Shown piece after piece: positions 19,479 to 31,221 of a stretch of DNA of 64,000 bases; the stretch's first letter is position 1; each line of letters starts with the position of its first letter. Both the position numbers and the translations under genes were made by a program. Origin of the DNA: Denticeps clupeoides (taxonomy: Eukaryota; Chordata; Actinopteri; Clupeiformes; Denticipitidae); contig NC_041709.1 of assembly GCF_900700375.1 (NCBI RefSeq), positions 27,135,515 through 27,199,514 of the forward strand, given 5' to 3'. The notes beneath the pieces were generated by a model, which made no database searches, was not told the DNA's origin, and saw nothing but the letters and a program-made list of their open reading frames with translations.

Positions 19479-22400
19479 ATGGAGGCTGGTGCGACCGGCG
19501 CGTACGGAGTGGCGCTCGCCGGCGGCGGCTTCGACCCCGTCAGCTTTCTCAAACGGCCGCAAACTGTCGTGCGAATCCTCGGCTGGGTGAGTGACAGTAG
19601 CCGACCGACGGTGGCCCTCGCCTTCCATGCGGTAGTTTCCATTTCTTGTATCTATTAAAGGCCATGAGCGGGGTCCAACCAATAGGCGACGTCGCCGATC
19701 TGTCCTCATTCTGCAACCCGACAATAGACAGTGACGGAATGGCTGATTGGGTTATTTTGACATCTTTTTCCGGGGACTTTCGGCTGGACAATAATCTCGT
19801 GTGTCCACTGTCAACAAATGCGGCCACCTGCTGCGGCGCTTGGTCCCCCACCGCCACCAGAAGTAGGAATATGAGCTGCGTCAGTGCGATGTCTGTCCTC
19901 CACATGCAGAATGGACATGATATTGAGGGAATTCCTTCATTCTGTAATCCTCTGGAAAGGTCACAAGGTGACTGGTTGAGCAAAGCAAAGTGTGTCAAAA
20001 TTACTCTGCACAAATCCTCTTTAACTGTAGGCAGCTTGCTTCTCAACAGAAAGAGTGCAGTGGAATCATAATTCTGGTGTAAAGATTGCTGGGAGTTTAC
20101 ACTTCGTTTGAATGTGCAATTGAATAATTATATGAGCTGAATGGCAAAGACATGGGTCAGTAAACTGGAGTTCGGTGTTTGTGTCCTTCTTCGTCATTCG
20201 GAATTTCTCTCTGTTCTACATTGTTCCTGGTCGACTGTTTTATGTTTGGTGCTATTATTAACAAACCAATGCACGTCATGTAAAAAGTGCAGAACCCTGG
20301 AATAATAAAGATGCCGAAATTGGAGCATCCTGGAACGAAGCTGAGAACCGCAGCCCTACTGAAAGATACAGAGTGATAAGCAGACAGTGAATTTATTGTA
20401 TTACTGTGTGTGTGTTTCTGAGAAATACCTTTGCTGGTATTTCCTTTTATTAACCCTTAAGATCCTAGGGACATTTTGATGTTTTTTTTATTTTCAAGGC
20501 ATTTTTGCTGTGTTGAATGAATATAGCTCCAGTTTGCCAGAGAATATAAATTTTTAAAAACTTCATTATTGTTGTCTCAAAATGCCTAAAGAGCCACACA
20601 AAAACATAATGTAAATTAATGCATTCATAGCTTTCAATTTCACATGTTTATATTTGTTTACCAGATGGTCCTTCTCAACCATACAGCAATGTGATGCTTT
20701 TTATTTATGTGAGGGCGCCCTCCTAATGAAATGTGTGTGTCAATATTGCTTTTGGATTGTTGGTGTAAAAGTGAAGTGGTTGTCATTGTGAAACACTGCA
20801 GCACAGCACATGGTGACACAGTGAAATGTGTCCTCTGTATTTAACCGTCACCCTTAGTGTGTGTGTGTGACGAGTGGGCAGCCATGACAGGCGCCCGGGG
20901 AGCAGAGTGTGGGGACAGAACCTTGCTCAAGCTGACCTCAGTGGCACCTTGGTGGTTCAGGATTTGTGAGAAGTGTTCAACTTCCAATAATAATAATAAT
21001 CATCAAATACATGTATTTTATATAACTTTTTGTAGCTTATTATTAATTTTGTTATGTTACCATACTGGCCTTTAATGGGTTTAAATATGCATGTTTCAGG
21101 CTGAAGTAGTTCTAAAAGACTGACTTGTTTGAACTGGGGGGAAATATTAATATATAATACTTTTACAGCAATATTTTGGAAGGTGACATTTTTTGGCCTT
21201 ATGTGTCTGATCTGTGTGTGTGTGTGAAGATATGGGCAGAGAGGATTGTAATATATGAGGATATTAAATGTTCTATTAAGATTTAAATGGAAAGTGGAAT
21301 CCACATTAGCTGCAATGCTAATAATAGTCTGCAAATATCCAACCCAGCCCCCACACACACTACTCTTCCAGAATTAATCTGCTCCTGATACCTGCCTGTA
21401 GTTTCAAAGTGCATCTTTTTCATTGTGATTTGGTGATCCAGGTTGCTGCCATGGTGGTTTTTGCCTGCATTACGGGAGAGGGGTATGTGAACTCTCTTCA
21501 CGACCCGCAGGCTCGGTGCGTCTTCAACAAGAGCGACTCTGCCTGCCACTATGCAGTGGGGGTTGGCATCATTGCCTTCCTGGCTTGCATGGCTTTCCTT
21601 TTGGCGGACGCCTACATGCCTTTCATGAGCAATGCCCAGGACAGGAAGAAAATCGTGGCTGCGGACCTCATCTTCTCAGGTGGGAGGTTTACTAGACAGG
21701 ATCTTGCATATGCTTCAGCCACTGTAACCATGAAGGAGCAGAAGTAACTAAATTAACAAGGAAGTAGGAAACTGGCATTATTTATCTGGGACCTGTTAAG
21801 AGTAAAGATCTGAGTTGTCGTTCTAAGAAGCTGAGCCAGACGGTCTCCAAAAAATGGACAGTCCTGGTGTTTTAGTATCTTGGTGCCAGATACCGACACC
21901 TTCAAAGGTCATACACAATATTAGTCAGGTGGTTGTAACTGTGGCTGATCTGTGTGTGAGTGTGTGTGCGCATGTGTGTGTGTACATCAACATTTCATGC
22001 ATTTCAATACTTTTTTTTCATTTTCATGTTGGATGAAAGGAGTTTGGACGTTTCTCTGGTTTGTGTGCTTCTGTCTTTTGGCTAATCTGTGGTCAAAGAC
22101 TACAGACACAAATGGAATCCCGGCTGACGCTGTCCATGCTACCGTTGCTTTCTCGTTCTTCTCGATTGCTGCTTTTGTAAGTATTATGTAATCAGCATGC
22201 TGGTATCTGACATCTGGATAGTCATCTTTTTTTCCAAATCTGATACAACCTGTCACCATTCTGTTTATCTCCAACGACTCTTAGTGCGGTCGCTTAAAGG
22301 CTGTAGTTTATAAAAAAATACACTCACACAATATACAGGAATAAAAAAAAAAAAAAAGTGAAGTGATTGTCACATGTGATACACAGCAGCACAGCACACA

Positions 22401-23561
22401 GTGAAATTTGTCCTCTGCATTTAACCCATCACCCTGAGTGAGCAGTGGGCAGCCATGACCGGCGCCCGGGGAGCAGTGTGTGGGGACGGTGCTTTGCTCA
22501 GTGGCACCTCAGTGGCACCTTAGTGGATCGGGATTCGAACCGGCAACCTTCTGATTACGGGGCCGCTTCCTTAACCGCTAGGCCACCACTGCCATAGACA
22601 GTTTCATTATTTTAAAGATGCTTTGTGGAGACAGCTATTTTTCATGCATCCAGCTAAAACAAACGGAGGATTAAAGATATGGTTATATGGTTATGTTGAC
22701 ATTATACCAGAAATATTACATTGCTCACTTGTTCATATATGTTATTCAGCATTTAATGCAACATCAGTATATGTTAATGAAAGCCAATATTTGATAGATA
22801 ATCTATTTAACCACTTCCACGTTGTTGGACTGGCGAATCGGCTGGTGCAAAATCGAATTCAAAACTCTGTTATACATTATCAGATGAACTGAAAATAGCA
22901 TTTTCAGCCAACACGATTTCTATATTTCAGTTATGTTCACAGCTTTCGTTATTCCATACATTGTTAATTTCTGCTACAAACTGACGAAGGGCTAAACACT
23001 GTTTGCAGCTGAAATTGTACATGACAACATTAGAATGGGGACACATACATGTCTCTTCTGACACATGATAATATGCCCTATAATAATCATTATTTGTGGT
23101 TTCATGATCTTAAAAAAGCTGCAACTAAGACAAGAAACTGCAATAATAAATCAGAATGTGCAAAGAGACCAGCTTCTATTAAAAAAGGCACAGGAATGTA
23201 AAGATGCAAAACAATGTCTTGGTGTGATGGTAATAGAGAATGAGGTAGAAGCGTTTATGTCGTCAGATAAGGAGATGATGGCCTGTCAGCCTACATGATG
23301 CACATGGCTGAGAGAAGGCAGCTTATTAAGTATAATTGTTCTATTCTGACTGCTGTTGAACAGGGAGCCCTGACCTACTTCTCCCTGATGAGGTTCCGCC
23401 AGGGTGTGGAGGATGTCCCACAGACCTTCCCTCCGCCTGCATCCGACCAACCCTCCCCGTACCCCTCCTACCCGTCCAGCTATGCACCATACCCAGGCCC
23501 CGGCTTGGATGGTGCTCCGCAGCCTCAGGGGGAGAGTGGCTATCTGCCCCCTGCATACTGA
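19479..23561 (+). CDS. syngr2: Synaptogyrin, most likely synaptogyrin 2
   Basis: Four exons join in frame: 19479-19586, 21442-21679, 22040-22176 and 23364-23561 (TGA 23559-23561), giving 226 aa. Four membrane spans of the MARVEL type are visible: around VVFACITGEG (after FLKRPQTVVRI), VGVGIIAFLACMAFLLADAY, TFLWFVCFCLLANLW and VAFSFFSIAAF-GALTYFSL. The tail is proline- and tyrosine-rich and ends GYLPPAY. The family lives in small vesicles and influences their trafficking. The choice of syngr2 over syngr1 or 3 rests on the neighbouring tk1 and afmid, which flank SYNGR2 in human, and on length. The start ATG heads MEAGATGAYG, matching family N-termini. Confidence 0.9.
19587..20766. other. syngr2 intron 1, first part
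   Basis: GC-rich at its start, then AT-rich. It holds open frames of 141 aa (19646-20071, +) and 165 aa (19549-20046, -) that overlap each other and match nothing I recognise. They are likely chance frames of a GC-rich promoter-proximal intron. No repeat was named. Confidence 0.4.
20767..20968 (-). mobile_element. tRNA-derived SINE (family A) in syngr2 intron 1
   Basis: AAAGTGAAGTGGTTGTCATT to the GCAGCCATGACAGGCGCCCG core, with the tRNA-like head degraded. A (GT)n insert lies within it near 20858. Confidence 0.8.
22355..22593 (-). mobile_element. tRNA-derived SINE (family A), full length, syngr2 intron 3
   Basis: AAAGTGAAGTGATTGTCACA through CCGGCGCCCGGGGAGCAGTG to CTAGGCCACCACTGCC. It is preceded by an A-run, in line with a target-primed insertion. 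Confidence 0.9.
22594..23363. other. syngr2 intron 3, AT-rich unassigned segment
   Basis: Strikingly AT-rich compared with its flanks. It holds two plus-strand frames, 22623-22892 (89 aa) and 23065-23298 (77 aa). The second starts MIICPIIIIICGFM, a possible membrane segment, followed by a charged helix-like stretch. I recognise neither. It may be an unknown inserted element. Confidence 0.35.
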
Positions 23562-24809
23562 GGGAAGAAGGGACTGGGACAAAGGGAGAAGGCCAGATCA
23601 CGTGACAATGTGCATCCCTGGCCATGCACACTTGTAGATGTGTTTAGAGGAGAGTTTCAGTGTAGCCTTTTTTTTTAGTCAGTCTTTGTGTGTGTGCATG
23701 TGCGCTATGGGACGATCTCCAAAATAACTAACATTAACTTCCGAATGAAAGCATATTCATCTCATTGCATTACAGGGTTTTGTAAACGTTTTCTAAATTT
23801 TTTTTTTTCAGATATCTGGTCGCAGGGTAGACTGCTGCCTTGCATAGATTTTATAAAGAGCATGGAAAGGTTGCACTGGTCCCAGGTTATGCAAACCACT
23901 GATGTTTGATGAAAAAACTCCACACAAATGTTCCTTCCAGAAGCCGACAATATAACTATAATAATTAGCTGAATATGAAACTGTTGCAAAACTGTTGTTC
24001 TGCTCTAAACTGTAATTGAGACGTATTAAGCTCTGATCTTGCTCTGCAGTTAACACTAATGCTATGAGCTTTATCTGTTAGTAAGAATTGATCGGCTGCC
24101 TTAATCCAGCTATTACAGGAACGTACCTTTGAAAACGTGAAGGCATGGATAACCTCTGATTTACCACTAAGGAATCCGGGTTCTGTATTGATGCTGTGTG
24201 ATTATGGAGTAAATGTGAGTCAGCATGGTACTGTTATGACGTGTTTCTGCCAAAAAGGAGCTTGTCATGTTTTTTTTCAGTGCTGTGGTTATGTGAATCT
24301 GAGTTTGTGTTTTTAATATATTTTATAATCCCCAGGCATTATCGAATGGTTCTGTCTTGTTGGAACAGGCCAATTCTCAGGTAGCTTATAGATAAAAAAT
24401 ATTAGGCAAAACCTGTGAAGGTTATTTTCAAATTTATCTACGTATCCTTTTGGTAGCAAACTTGCCTCTGACAGCACAGTAAATTGTCCATTACTACGCT
24501 ACTGTACATTACTTGCCTTAAAGCTCATGGTGTCTAAGAACATTTGGGTATTACAAGTGCACTTTTGAACCATCATGTTTGCTTAACTTTGCTTTGGGAA
24601 CATCTGACAGATCTGCCTTAATGCCACATAAGCAAGTTGTTTATTTGAACTGCAGTGTAATGTTGTGCTATGTCTAATTTATTGTCTGTGCCACTGGACA
24701 ACAGAACAGGAGACTTGTGAAACAGGCTAAATAAACAAAAAACACCCACGCTGTAGTTTCTACCATCACTGCAACTACTAATGAATATGAACATTTATAA
24801 AAAAGAAAA
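23562..24809. other. syngr2 3' UTR and downstream spacer
   Basis: Likely holds the syngr2 3' UTR. No AATAAA close to the stop stands out, and the first clear candidate (CTAAATAAACAAAAA) is near 24732. No other gene or named repeat seen. Confidence 0.45.
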
Positions 24810-24880
24810 AGGTCCCCTATTACACAAATTTAATTTGGTGAGTTTTTTTTTTTATCATTAATACGAGTTCCCCAAGCCTG
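24810..24880 (+). mobile_element. fragment of the same MITE-like family as 18703-19154
   Basis: AGGTCCCCTATTACA at the end, then ATCATTAATACGAGTTCCCC. Both match the reverse complement of the right end of the element at 18703-19154. No partner end was found downstream. Confidence 0.55.
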
Positions 24881-25728
24881 ACTCTGTTCCTGCAGTGGCC
24901 ATAAATGGTGCTTTGGCGATTCATTCTCCTGTATCTCATGCTTTATCTGCCCAGAGAATTACCCACCCGTCCCCAAAAACATTATTTCCATTGGATTGGA
25001 TAGAAAATTAGAAAATGTTTTGTTCTTTTACAGAACTCTGAAGAACCAATGGGTTCATTTAATTTTTTTCTGTAGAATTCCAGACACAACTTCCAGTTTG
25101 CACCAGGAATCCTTGGTCACTTCTATAGGTTGCTGTCCTTATTAGCATTTAAAGGTACAGACACAGGAACTGCACATCCTGGGGAAATTTAATTGAGGGA
25201 CTGGCAAAAATTGGCTTTAATTCTGCAACCAGGCTGAATTTCATATACACTTCAGATACTAGTATTAGGGGATTAACAAAATTATATATATATAAAAAGA
25301 GGGGGACTTTAACAATTATGCACAGATACATAAATAATAAATACACTAGTAAATAAATACTTTATTAAAATCAATATAACTATTCCTTTACACATTTAGA
25401 ATTCATCATATGTAAACATACAGATGATATTTTATTAGCTGGTGGACTGAAGTTTAGACTGATAAAAAAAAACAAAAACAAACATACAATACATAAATGT
25501 TTGGTACAAAAACTGAACTGAGATGTGGGATTTGATGGATGATGAAGGCCAACGTTCAATCTTCAAGTGTAGACCATGAGCACAGCAGAGCTGAGTTAGT
25601 AAAAACACCCTGCTAAATAAGGTGAACACGATTTTTTTTCATTACCTTGGGAATGAAATAAAGTAATCAGATGAGGATTATAACTAAATGTAGCAATAGA
25701 TGACAGGGAGAAACACTTTGAGTTAATG
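24881..25728. other. spacer between syngr2 and tk1
   Basis: AT-rich sequence with no supported gene. The last few hundred bases should contain the tk1 3' UTR on the minus strand. Confidence 0.4.
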
Positions 25729-28122
25729 TTATATTTGAAGAGAGCCAAAAGGTTTGCGTGGCCCACTGTGATCCAATGGTCGAGCTGAGACCATCTGTGG
25801 CGGGGTCTCATCCCTGATGGGCGCGGAGTTCTCATTCCCAGTGCTGAGCCCACCATAACAGGCCCGGCACACGGCATGGTATTTATCAGTCCCTCCAATC
25901 ACCTCCACCTGAAGAGAGAAACCAGTACCACACTGAAAATCTCTTCACCACAATCATGGTGAATTTCAGACAGGGAACATAAGGTCAGGCAAAGAAAGAG
26001 TCCTCACCTCCTTCTCATTTCCAAGTCTCTTTGTGTAGGCAGCTTCCTTAAAGCACTCCATGCAAACGGCGTTGAGCTTCACCACACTCTCAGCCAGAGG
26101 TACAAGATTCAAAATGTTGCCGAAGGCCTGAAATCAGACAGAAGCACAGGGGAGAATATTACACTTTCCCAATCACCCAAACATCCACACAAAGGCAAAG
26201 ATTGCTCAAGGAAAACAAGGATTTAGTTCACTCACCTTCCTCTGAAAAGTGCCATCCAGAGCAGCAACAATGACCGTCTTGCCCAGGTTGGCCATTTCCT
26301 CACAGAACTCAACCGTGTCTGGGAACTGAAGAACAAAAGCACATTTGGTTTCATGATTTTAAACCAGAGGGTATCAATAATTATTTATAATTATAATTAT
26401 TAACTTATTCTTAACTGCACCTCGCTTATCAGAGTGCCTTCAGCAAAGCGAGTGGTCTTGTTTATAATCTGTATTTTACATCTATACAGATATTGTGTTA
26501 TTTGAGACTGACGTCCAGTAACAAATTAATTTATATTCTGCACCAACATACATGATTCTGCAAATGAATATGATTTGGTAGTAAGTGGTGTTTGAACCTG
26601 GGACCCCTGGTTCGTAGGCAAGTGTGTTACCAACTAGGCTATTACCACCATTAACACGTGGAGGTTATGATGGTCGTTTCTATGACAGACAGCTGGAGTT
26701 TTTAAAAGTAAAAAACAACACTCACAAATTGCCCCTCATCAATGCCGATGACGCAGAACTGGAGGGCAAAAGTGCGTACGTCACGCAGGCAGCTTGCTGG
26801 GACAGCCTCCATTGTGGTCCTGAGGAGACACTCAGTCATCTGAACCGGACACTCACACGCAGAATCCGCCATTGAGGACAGCAGGCACATCCCAACACCC
26901 ACCTGTCATGCGTGGCCATCCCCTTCTCTGAATAGCGCGTATCCTTCGCATACTTGACCACCAGGCAGCTGTACTGTGCAACCTCGAAGCGACGGACTCT
27001 GCGCATGAGCTCAGTGCTGAGGAAGTTGGAACCATTGGAAGGTAAAGATACATTACTTTATCATCCCAGTGTGATGACTTTATTTTGATTTAATTTTTTT
27101 TGTAATTTTGAATCAAGATTCAGGGCAGTGGTGGCCTAGCAGTCTAGAAAGCAGCCCCATAATCAGAAGGTTGCCGGTTCAAATCCCAGTCCCCCAAGGG
27201 GCCACTGAGCAAAGCACCGGGCAACTGTCATGCCTGCCCACAGCTCACCAAGGGTGATGATTAATGGCAGATGACACATTTCCTTGTGTCACCGTGTGCT
27301 GTGCTGCAGTGTTTCACAATGACAATTGCGTTCCTATTTATTTATATTTTAGTATATTCTGGGACTGTCCAAAAATAGTTGAATTCTGGAGGAAGATACA
27401 AAAATAAATTCAACAGATGTTAAAAATTAAGCTAGCTTTATAGACAACTACTTATATCTGGGGCATGTTGCCTGAGGATAACATGCATAATGATTCAGTC
27501 TATATATTAAGAGTGCTTTCACTGGCAGCACAGAAAACAGTAACCATGTTTTGGCTGAAAGTAGAAGCTCCTGGCTTGAAACACTGGCGAGAGAAAGTCA
27601 AACAATATAAAGGCAGCTCTACAGTTCAGAAATAATTGTCTTAAGAGATTGGCTCCTATATTGCATACTGCAATTCACAAGCCACATTTGCCACAAACGA
27701 ATTATGCACGACTAATGTATCACGACAAAAGTTGTAGCGGCTGGAGTACAAAGAAATACGCAACAGAAATAAAGCTCCTATAATAAAATACCCTCCAGAG
27801 GCTGAAGAAAAACTTGCTAAGAAATGCTAACGCAGCTTTACACGGTGCGACTACCAAGGCACCAATTTGGCGGGATGCGCTGCACGGACGATATAAAAAC
27901 TCACCTTTTCCCAGAAAACATGGGTCCGAAAATAACCTAAAAAAAGCACAGCAAGGGCGTGAGTCAACGCGACATTATTTTAAACTTCTTAGTTGCGTTT
28001 GATTTCTGCTATTGAATTAAATTATCGACCTGTTTGTTTGAATACAACTTGTTTACCTGGATTTGTCCCCTTGCTTTCCTGGGTGAGTTTGGTAAGATCT
28101 TAGAAATATTCAAATACTCCAT
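25729..28122 (-). CDS. tk1: Thymidine kinase 1, cytosolic
   Basis: Seven exons on the minus strand join in frame: 28057-28122, 27905-27936, 26903-27016, 26726-26819, 26236-26325, 26008-26127 and 25729-25908, giving 231 aa (human 234). It makes dTMP from thymidine and ATP in the salvage pathway. Motifs are the P-loop [27 protein letters not shown] (Walker B-like, catalytic Glu), [10 protein letters not shown] and [12 protein letters not shown]. Zinc cysteines lie in VCMECF and VCRACY, with the lasso [14 protein letters not shown]. The second exon is only 32 bases. Human TK1 has a KEN degradation box near its end. Here the equivalent place reads GNENS, so the box seems changed. The start ATG gives [16 protein letters not shown], like family N-termini. 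Confidence 0.95.
26572..26655 (-). mobile_element. SINE family B head fragment in tk1 intron 4
   Basis: Reverse copy of the tRNA-like head of SINE family B: GTAAGTGGTGTTTGAACCTG, then GTTACCAACTAGGCTATTAC. The L2-like tail is absent. Confidence 0.6.
27123..27330 (+). mobile_element. tRNA-derived SINE (family A) in tk1 intron 2
   Basis: GGGCAGTGGTGGCCTAGCAG with the B-box-like GGTTCAAATCC and a tail ending TGTTTCACAATGACAATTGC. It is antisense to tk1. Confidence 0.88.
27340..27640 (+). mobile_element. L1/Tx1-like LINE C-terminal fragment
   Basis: Translation gives the motif [15 protein letters not shown], typical of the region after the reverse transcriptase of L1-type LINEs, followed by frame-broken residues. 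Short and degraded. Located in tk1 intron 2. Confidence 0.5.
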
Positions 28123-28139
28123 TTTCAAATTTTTCTAAT

Positions 28140-28260
28140 TAATGTCTAAGCTCTGCTACTTTCCGAAAAGAAAACCGAACATCCCGCCAACATCTCGCCG
28201 GTTATGTACCCCGAAACCGACGTCATGACGTAACGAGCGGGGGAGCCAATGAGTGGCGAT
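28140..28260 (-). promoter_or_regulatory. tk1 promoter with E2F-, CRE- and CCAAT-like sites
   Basis: Directly upstream of the tk1 start on the minus strand. It contains a TCCCGCC E2F-like site (28182-28188), TGACGTAA (28226-28233) and CCAAT (28246-28250, plus strand). E2F and NF-Y sites are known in mammalian TK1 promoters and drive S-phase expression. Their presence here is seen, and their function is inferred. Confidence 0.6.
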
Positions 28261-28393
28261 ACACGTGATGGTCGACGCAAAGTCAGGTGGTCTCGCTGAA
28301 ACATTTCTCACATTTCTTGCTGCTTTTAGGGGCGGCTATTTACGGGGAAGGGTGGAATTTTTGTCACCGCTACTATGCAAAATTTTAAGCATA

Positions 28394-28585
28394 AGTGGTG
28401 GTGGCCAGAAAGTTGATGGTTCGAATCCCGAACCGCCAAAGTGCCACTGAGGTGCCACAGAAAAAGCACCGTCTCCACACACTGCTCCCCGGGCGCCTGT
28501 CATGGCTGCCCACTGCTCTCTTAGGGTGAAGCAGAGAAAACATTTCCTTGTGAGCACGTGTGCTGTACTGCAGTGTATCACTTTC
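28394..28585 (+). mobile_element. tRNA-derived SINE (family A)
   Basis: AGTGGTGGTGGCCAGAAAGT, B-box-like GGTTCGAATCCC, core GGGCGCCTGTCATGGCTGCC, tail ending in GTGTATCACTTTCTTC. It lies upstream of tk1. Confidence 0.88.
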
Positions 28586-29136
28586 TTCATTCTTTTAAAT
28601 GGCAATTCAATGTCCAATTTTTTTTTTGCTTGTCCATCTGCTGAGAATTTGTTAGAATCAACATATACTTTGTTGCATTTTGTCCACAGAAAGATAACCC
28701 CCTGTCACATTTGGACCACAAAAGGAAGAAGTTGAAATTTTATTTACTTCACAAAAACTAAAACAATGATTAATTTTGATTCATCAGCACTTACCATTTT
28801 GTGGACAGAAGGCTGTGTTGTATGAAGGACAAGATCATTTAGTCACAAAAATTTCATAAACATGTTGGGTCAATGACCAAATGTAATTTCTTCAACAAAA
28901 TCCACATAGTGTTATTTTGTCCTACTTCTTATGGTGGTCAAAATGACTAGATTTTCTAAAGAAAGTAAATGCATGTTTAAATACAGACAGCATTTCTGAA
29001 AACAAAAGGCCCATCTAAAACAATATGGTTTGGTTGCACCATTGTGGTCTTTATCAGTCGGGATTTAGACCTCATCATAGTACTGATTAGTAGTGATTTG
29101 GATTAAAAATCCAAAACTATCAATATATACAGAAAT
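28586..29136. other. tk1-afmid spacer, no gene
   Basis: AT-rich sequence without recognised coding or repeat content. Confidence 0.4.
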
Positions 29137-29243
29137 GATGTAGTCTAGTGAGTAACATGGTTGGCTATGAACCAGAAGGTAGTAAACCCCACTTACTACC
29201 TGGACAAGGGTGTCTGGTAAATGCTGTAAATGGAATGTAATGT
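29137..29243 (+). mobile_element. SINE family B, shortened
   Basis: TAGTCTAGTGAGTAACATGG then CCCCACTTACTACCTGGACA and the L2-like tail GTGTCTGGTAAATGCTGTAA. An internal part is deleted compared with 29904-30098. Confidence 0.65.
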
Positions 29244-29903
29244 ATCCTTCATGTTCCACAGCATGACTTTTTAAAGAAAGAGATTATTAAATGATGATTC
29301 ATTGCTTGAACTTTCTTTGTGTGAAAACGTCTGATATTTGCAGGCTTTACTGCTGCCAAAAAGGCAATCCTCCAGTTGTGCTTTAAACCTGATACTAAGA
29401 TTGAATTGCTGCTGGATCAGATCATTACATAACATTGCCTCCTTAGATAAGACTATACAATTAAACTGAATAATGCTAGTTTGTCCACAGTAAATGCATG
29501 GATAAGTCTTTACTCATCAATGAATAACACTCTATGCAGCTGAATTCCTGTAATTGTCATGATGTCTTTACCGTGTCCTTTTTGTTTGGTATAAATCAAG
29601 ACTGATTTCCACATTAATTATGACAACATCAAATGTAGACAAATGTGTTGCAGTTTGTGAAGGCCTCACTAGAAAATGTTGGGTTAACAATATGTATGGA
29701 AACACAATAGTGTTGCCAGCAAAATCATTTCATGTTAGCTCAAAACAAAATGTTTTAACTTTAAACTTGTCATTAGGTTGTGTTGGCTGGTACTAGTTCA
29801 CATTAGATGATAAGGTAAATAGAACAGTTAAATCCTAGTAAATTTACTAATTTACTAATATTAATTACAAATTTTATACATTTGTAATCAGCTGTAATCA
29901 GTA
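29244..29903. other. tk1-afmid spacer, no gene
   Basis: AT-rich sequence. Nothing recognised. Confidence 0.4.
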
Positions 29904-30098
29904 GGGTGGTAGTAGCCTAGTGGGTAACACACTCGCCTATGAACCTGAAGAGCCAGGTTGGAATCCCACTTACTACTATTGTGTCCCTGAGCAAGACACT
30001 TAACCCTAAATTGTTCCAGGGGGACTGTCCCTGTAACTACTGATTGTAAGTCGCTCTGGATAAGGGCGTCTGATAAATGCTGTAAATGTAAATGTAAT
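29904..30098 (+). mobile_element. SINE family B (tRNA head, L2-like tail), best copy
   Basis: The head GGGTGGTAGTAGCCTAGTGG and B-box-like GGTTGGAATCCC are tRNA-derived. The body includes TGTGTCCCTGAGCAAGACAC. The tail GTAAGTCGCTCTGGATAAGG with GCGTCTGATAAATGCTG matches L2 LINE 3' ends, which such SINEs use for retrotransposition. Confidence 0.85.
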
Positions 30099-30111
30099 CA
30101 CCACTCAATGC

Positions 30112-30308
30112 ATCTTTATCCAGATTGCCGTACAATCAGTAGTGACAGGGAGTACTCCTGGAGACACTCAGGGTTTAGTGGGGTCTTGCTCGGTCCCAGA
30201 AAAAAATTAATCAGGGGAAACATTAACCCAGTTGAAAAGTAAGTGGGGTTTGAACCTGTGTCTTCTGGTTCATAGGTAAGTGTCTTTCCCATTAGGCTAC
30301 TACCCCCC
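30112..30308 (-). mobile_element. SINE family B, reverse copy
   Basis: ACAATCAGTAGTGACAGGGA, then GTGGGGTTTGAACCTGTGTC and ATTAGGCTACTACCCCCC, in reverse. It lies 14 bases after the plus-strand copy at 29904-30098, forming an inverted pair. Confidence 0.75.
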
Positions 30309-30489
30309 CTTATATAATTTTTGAATTAAGGATAAATCATTTAAAGGGAAAACAGGGAGCTGAACCAAGTGAGCACAAAAAAGAACAAGACATCCAATTA
30401 AATGGAAATTGACATTACGTCTGTAAAATGTGGTATTCTATACATGCATTTACTGAAACTTATTTTGTTGGAGAGTTGATGTTGCAGAT

Positions 30490-30667
30490 TTGGTAGTAGC
30501 CAAGTGGGTAACACACTCGCCTATGATCCAGAAGACCCAGGTTCAAATCCTGCTGACTACCATTGTGTCCCTGAGCAAGACACTTAACCCTAAGCTGCTC
30601 AAGGGGGACTGTCCCTTGTAAGTCGCTCTGGATAAGGGCGTCTGATAAATGCTGTAAATGTAAATTC
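30490..30667 (+). mobile_element. SINE family B
   Basis: TGGTAGTAGCCAAGTGGGTA, GGTTCAAATCCTG, and the tail GTAAGTCGCTCTGGATAAGG. It lies about 170 bases upstream of afmid. Confidence 0.85.
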
Positions 30668-30840
30668 ATGGATTCACAAGCTTCATTCATATAATCAAGA
30701 CGCGCGCACACACACAGATACACTGATGCTAGCCTGATTTAGTCATATATTCAAGATCTAGGCAACACCCACTTGCCCACTGCAAGCCCATTGGTCGCAG
30801 TCATTTCCCCTTTTTTGAAGAACCAAAGGTCTTCTCTGTC

Positions 30841-31189
30841 ATGAACTCTGTCGTGAACCGTCCTGCTGGACCTGGGGCGCTTGCAGCCGCAATGTCGTCG
30901 TGGACGGACATGAATGAACACGTAAGGGCCAATTATTAAAAACCAAATATGAGCTCTGCATTGCTTTTGAGCTTTGTTTCTTAATGGCTGTGGAGCTGTG
31001 GGGGAAGGCCGGCAGGGGGCGCTAAACGGCTGTCCGTGTCGCGAGCAGGAACTGCGGAAGCAGTACTCGCCCAGTGAGTGGACTCACAGGATGTCCAGGG
31101 AGGATGTGGTTAAAGCCCACGAAGCTTCGCTCACGGCAGGTAAGTACATTTACAGCAGAGGCTCACTTGTGTCTGGAGCTGAATGAAAT

Positions 31190-31221
<32 letters not shown>

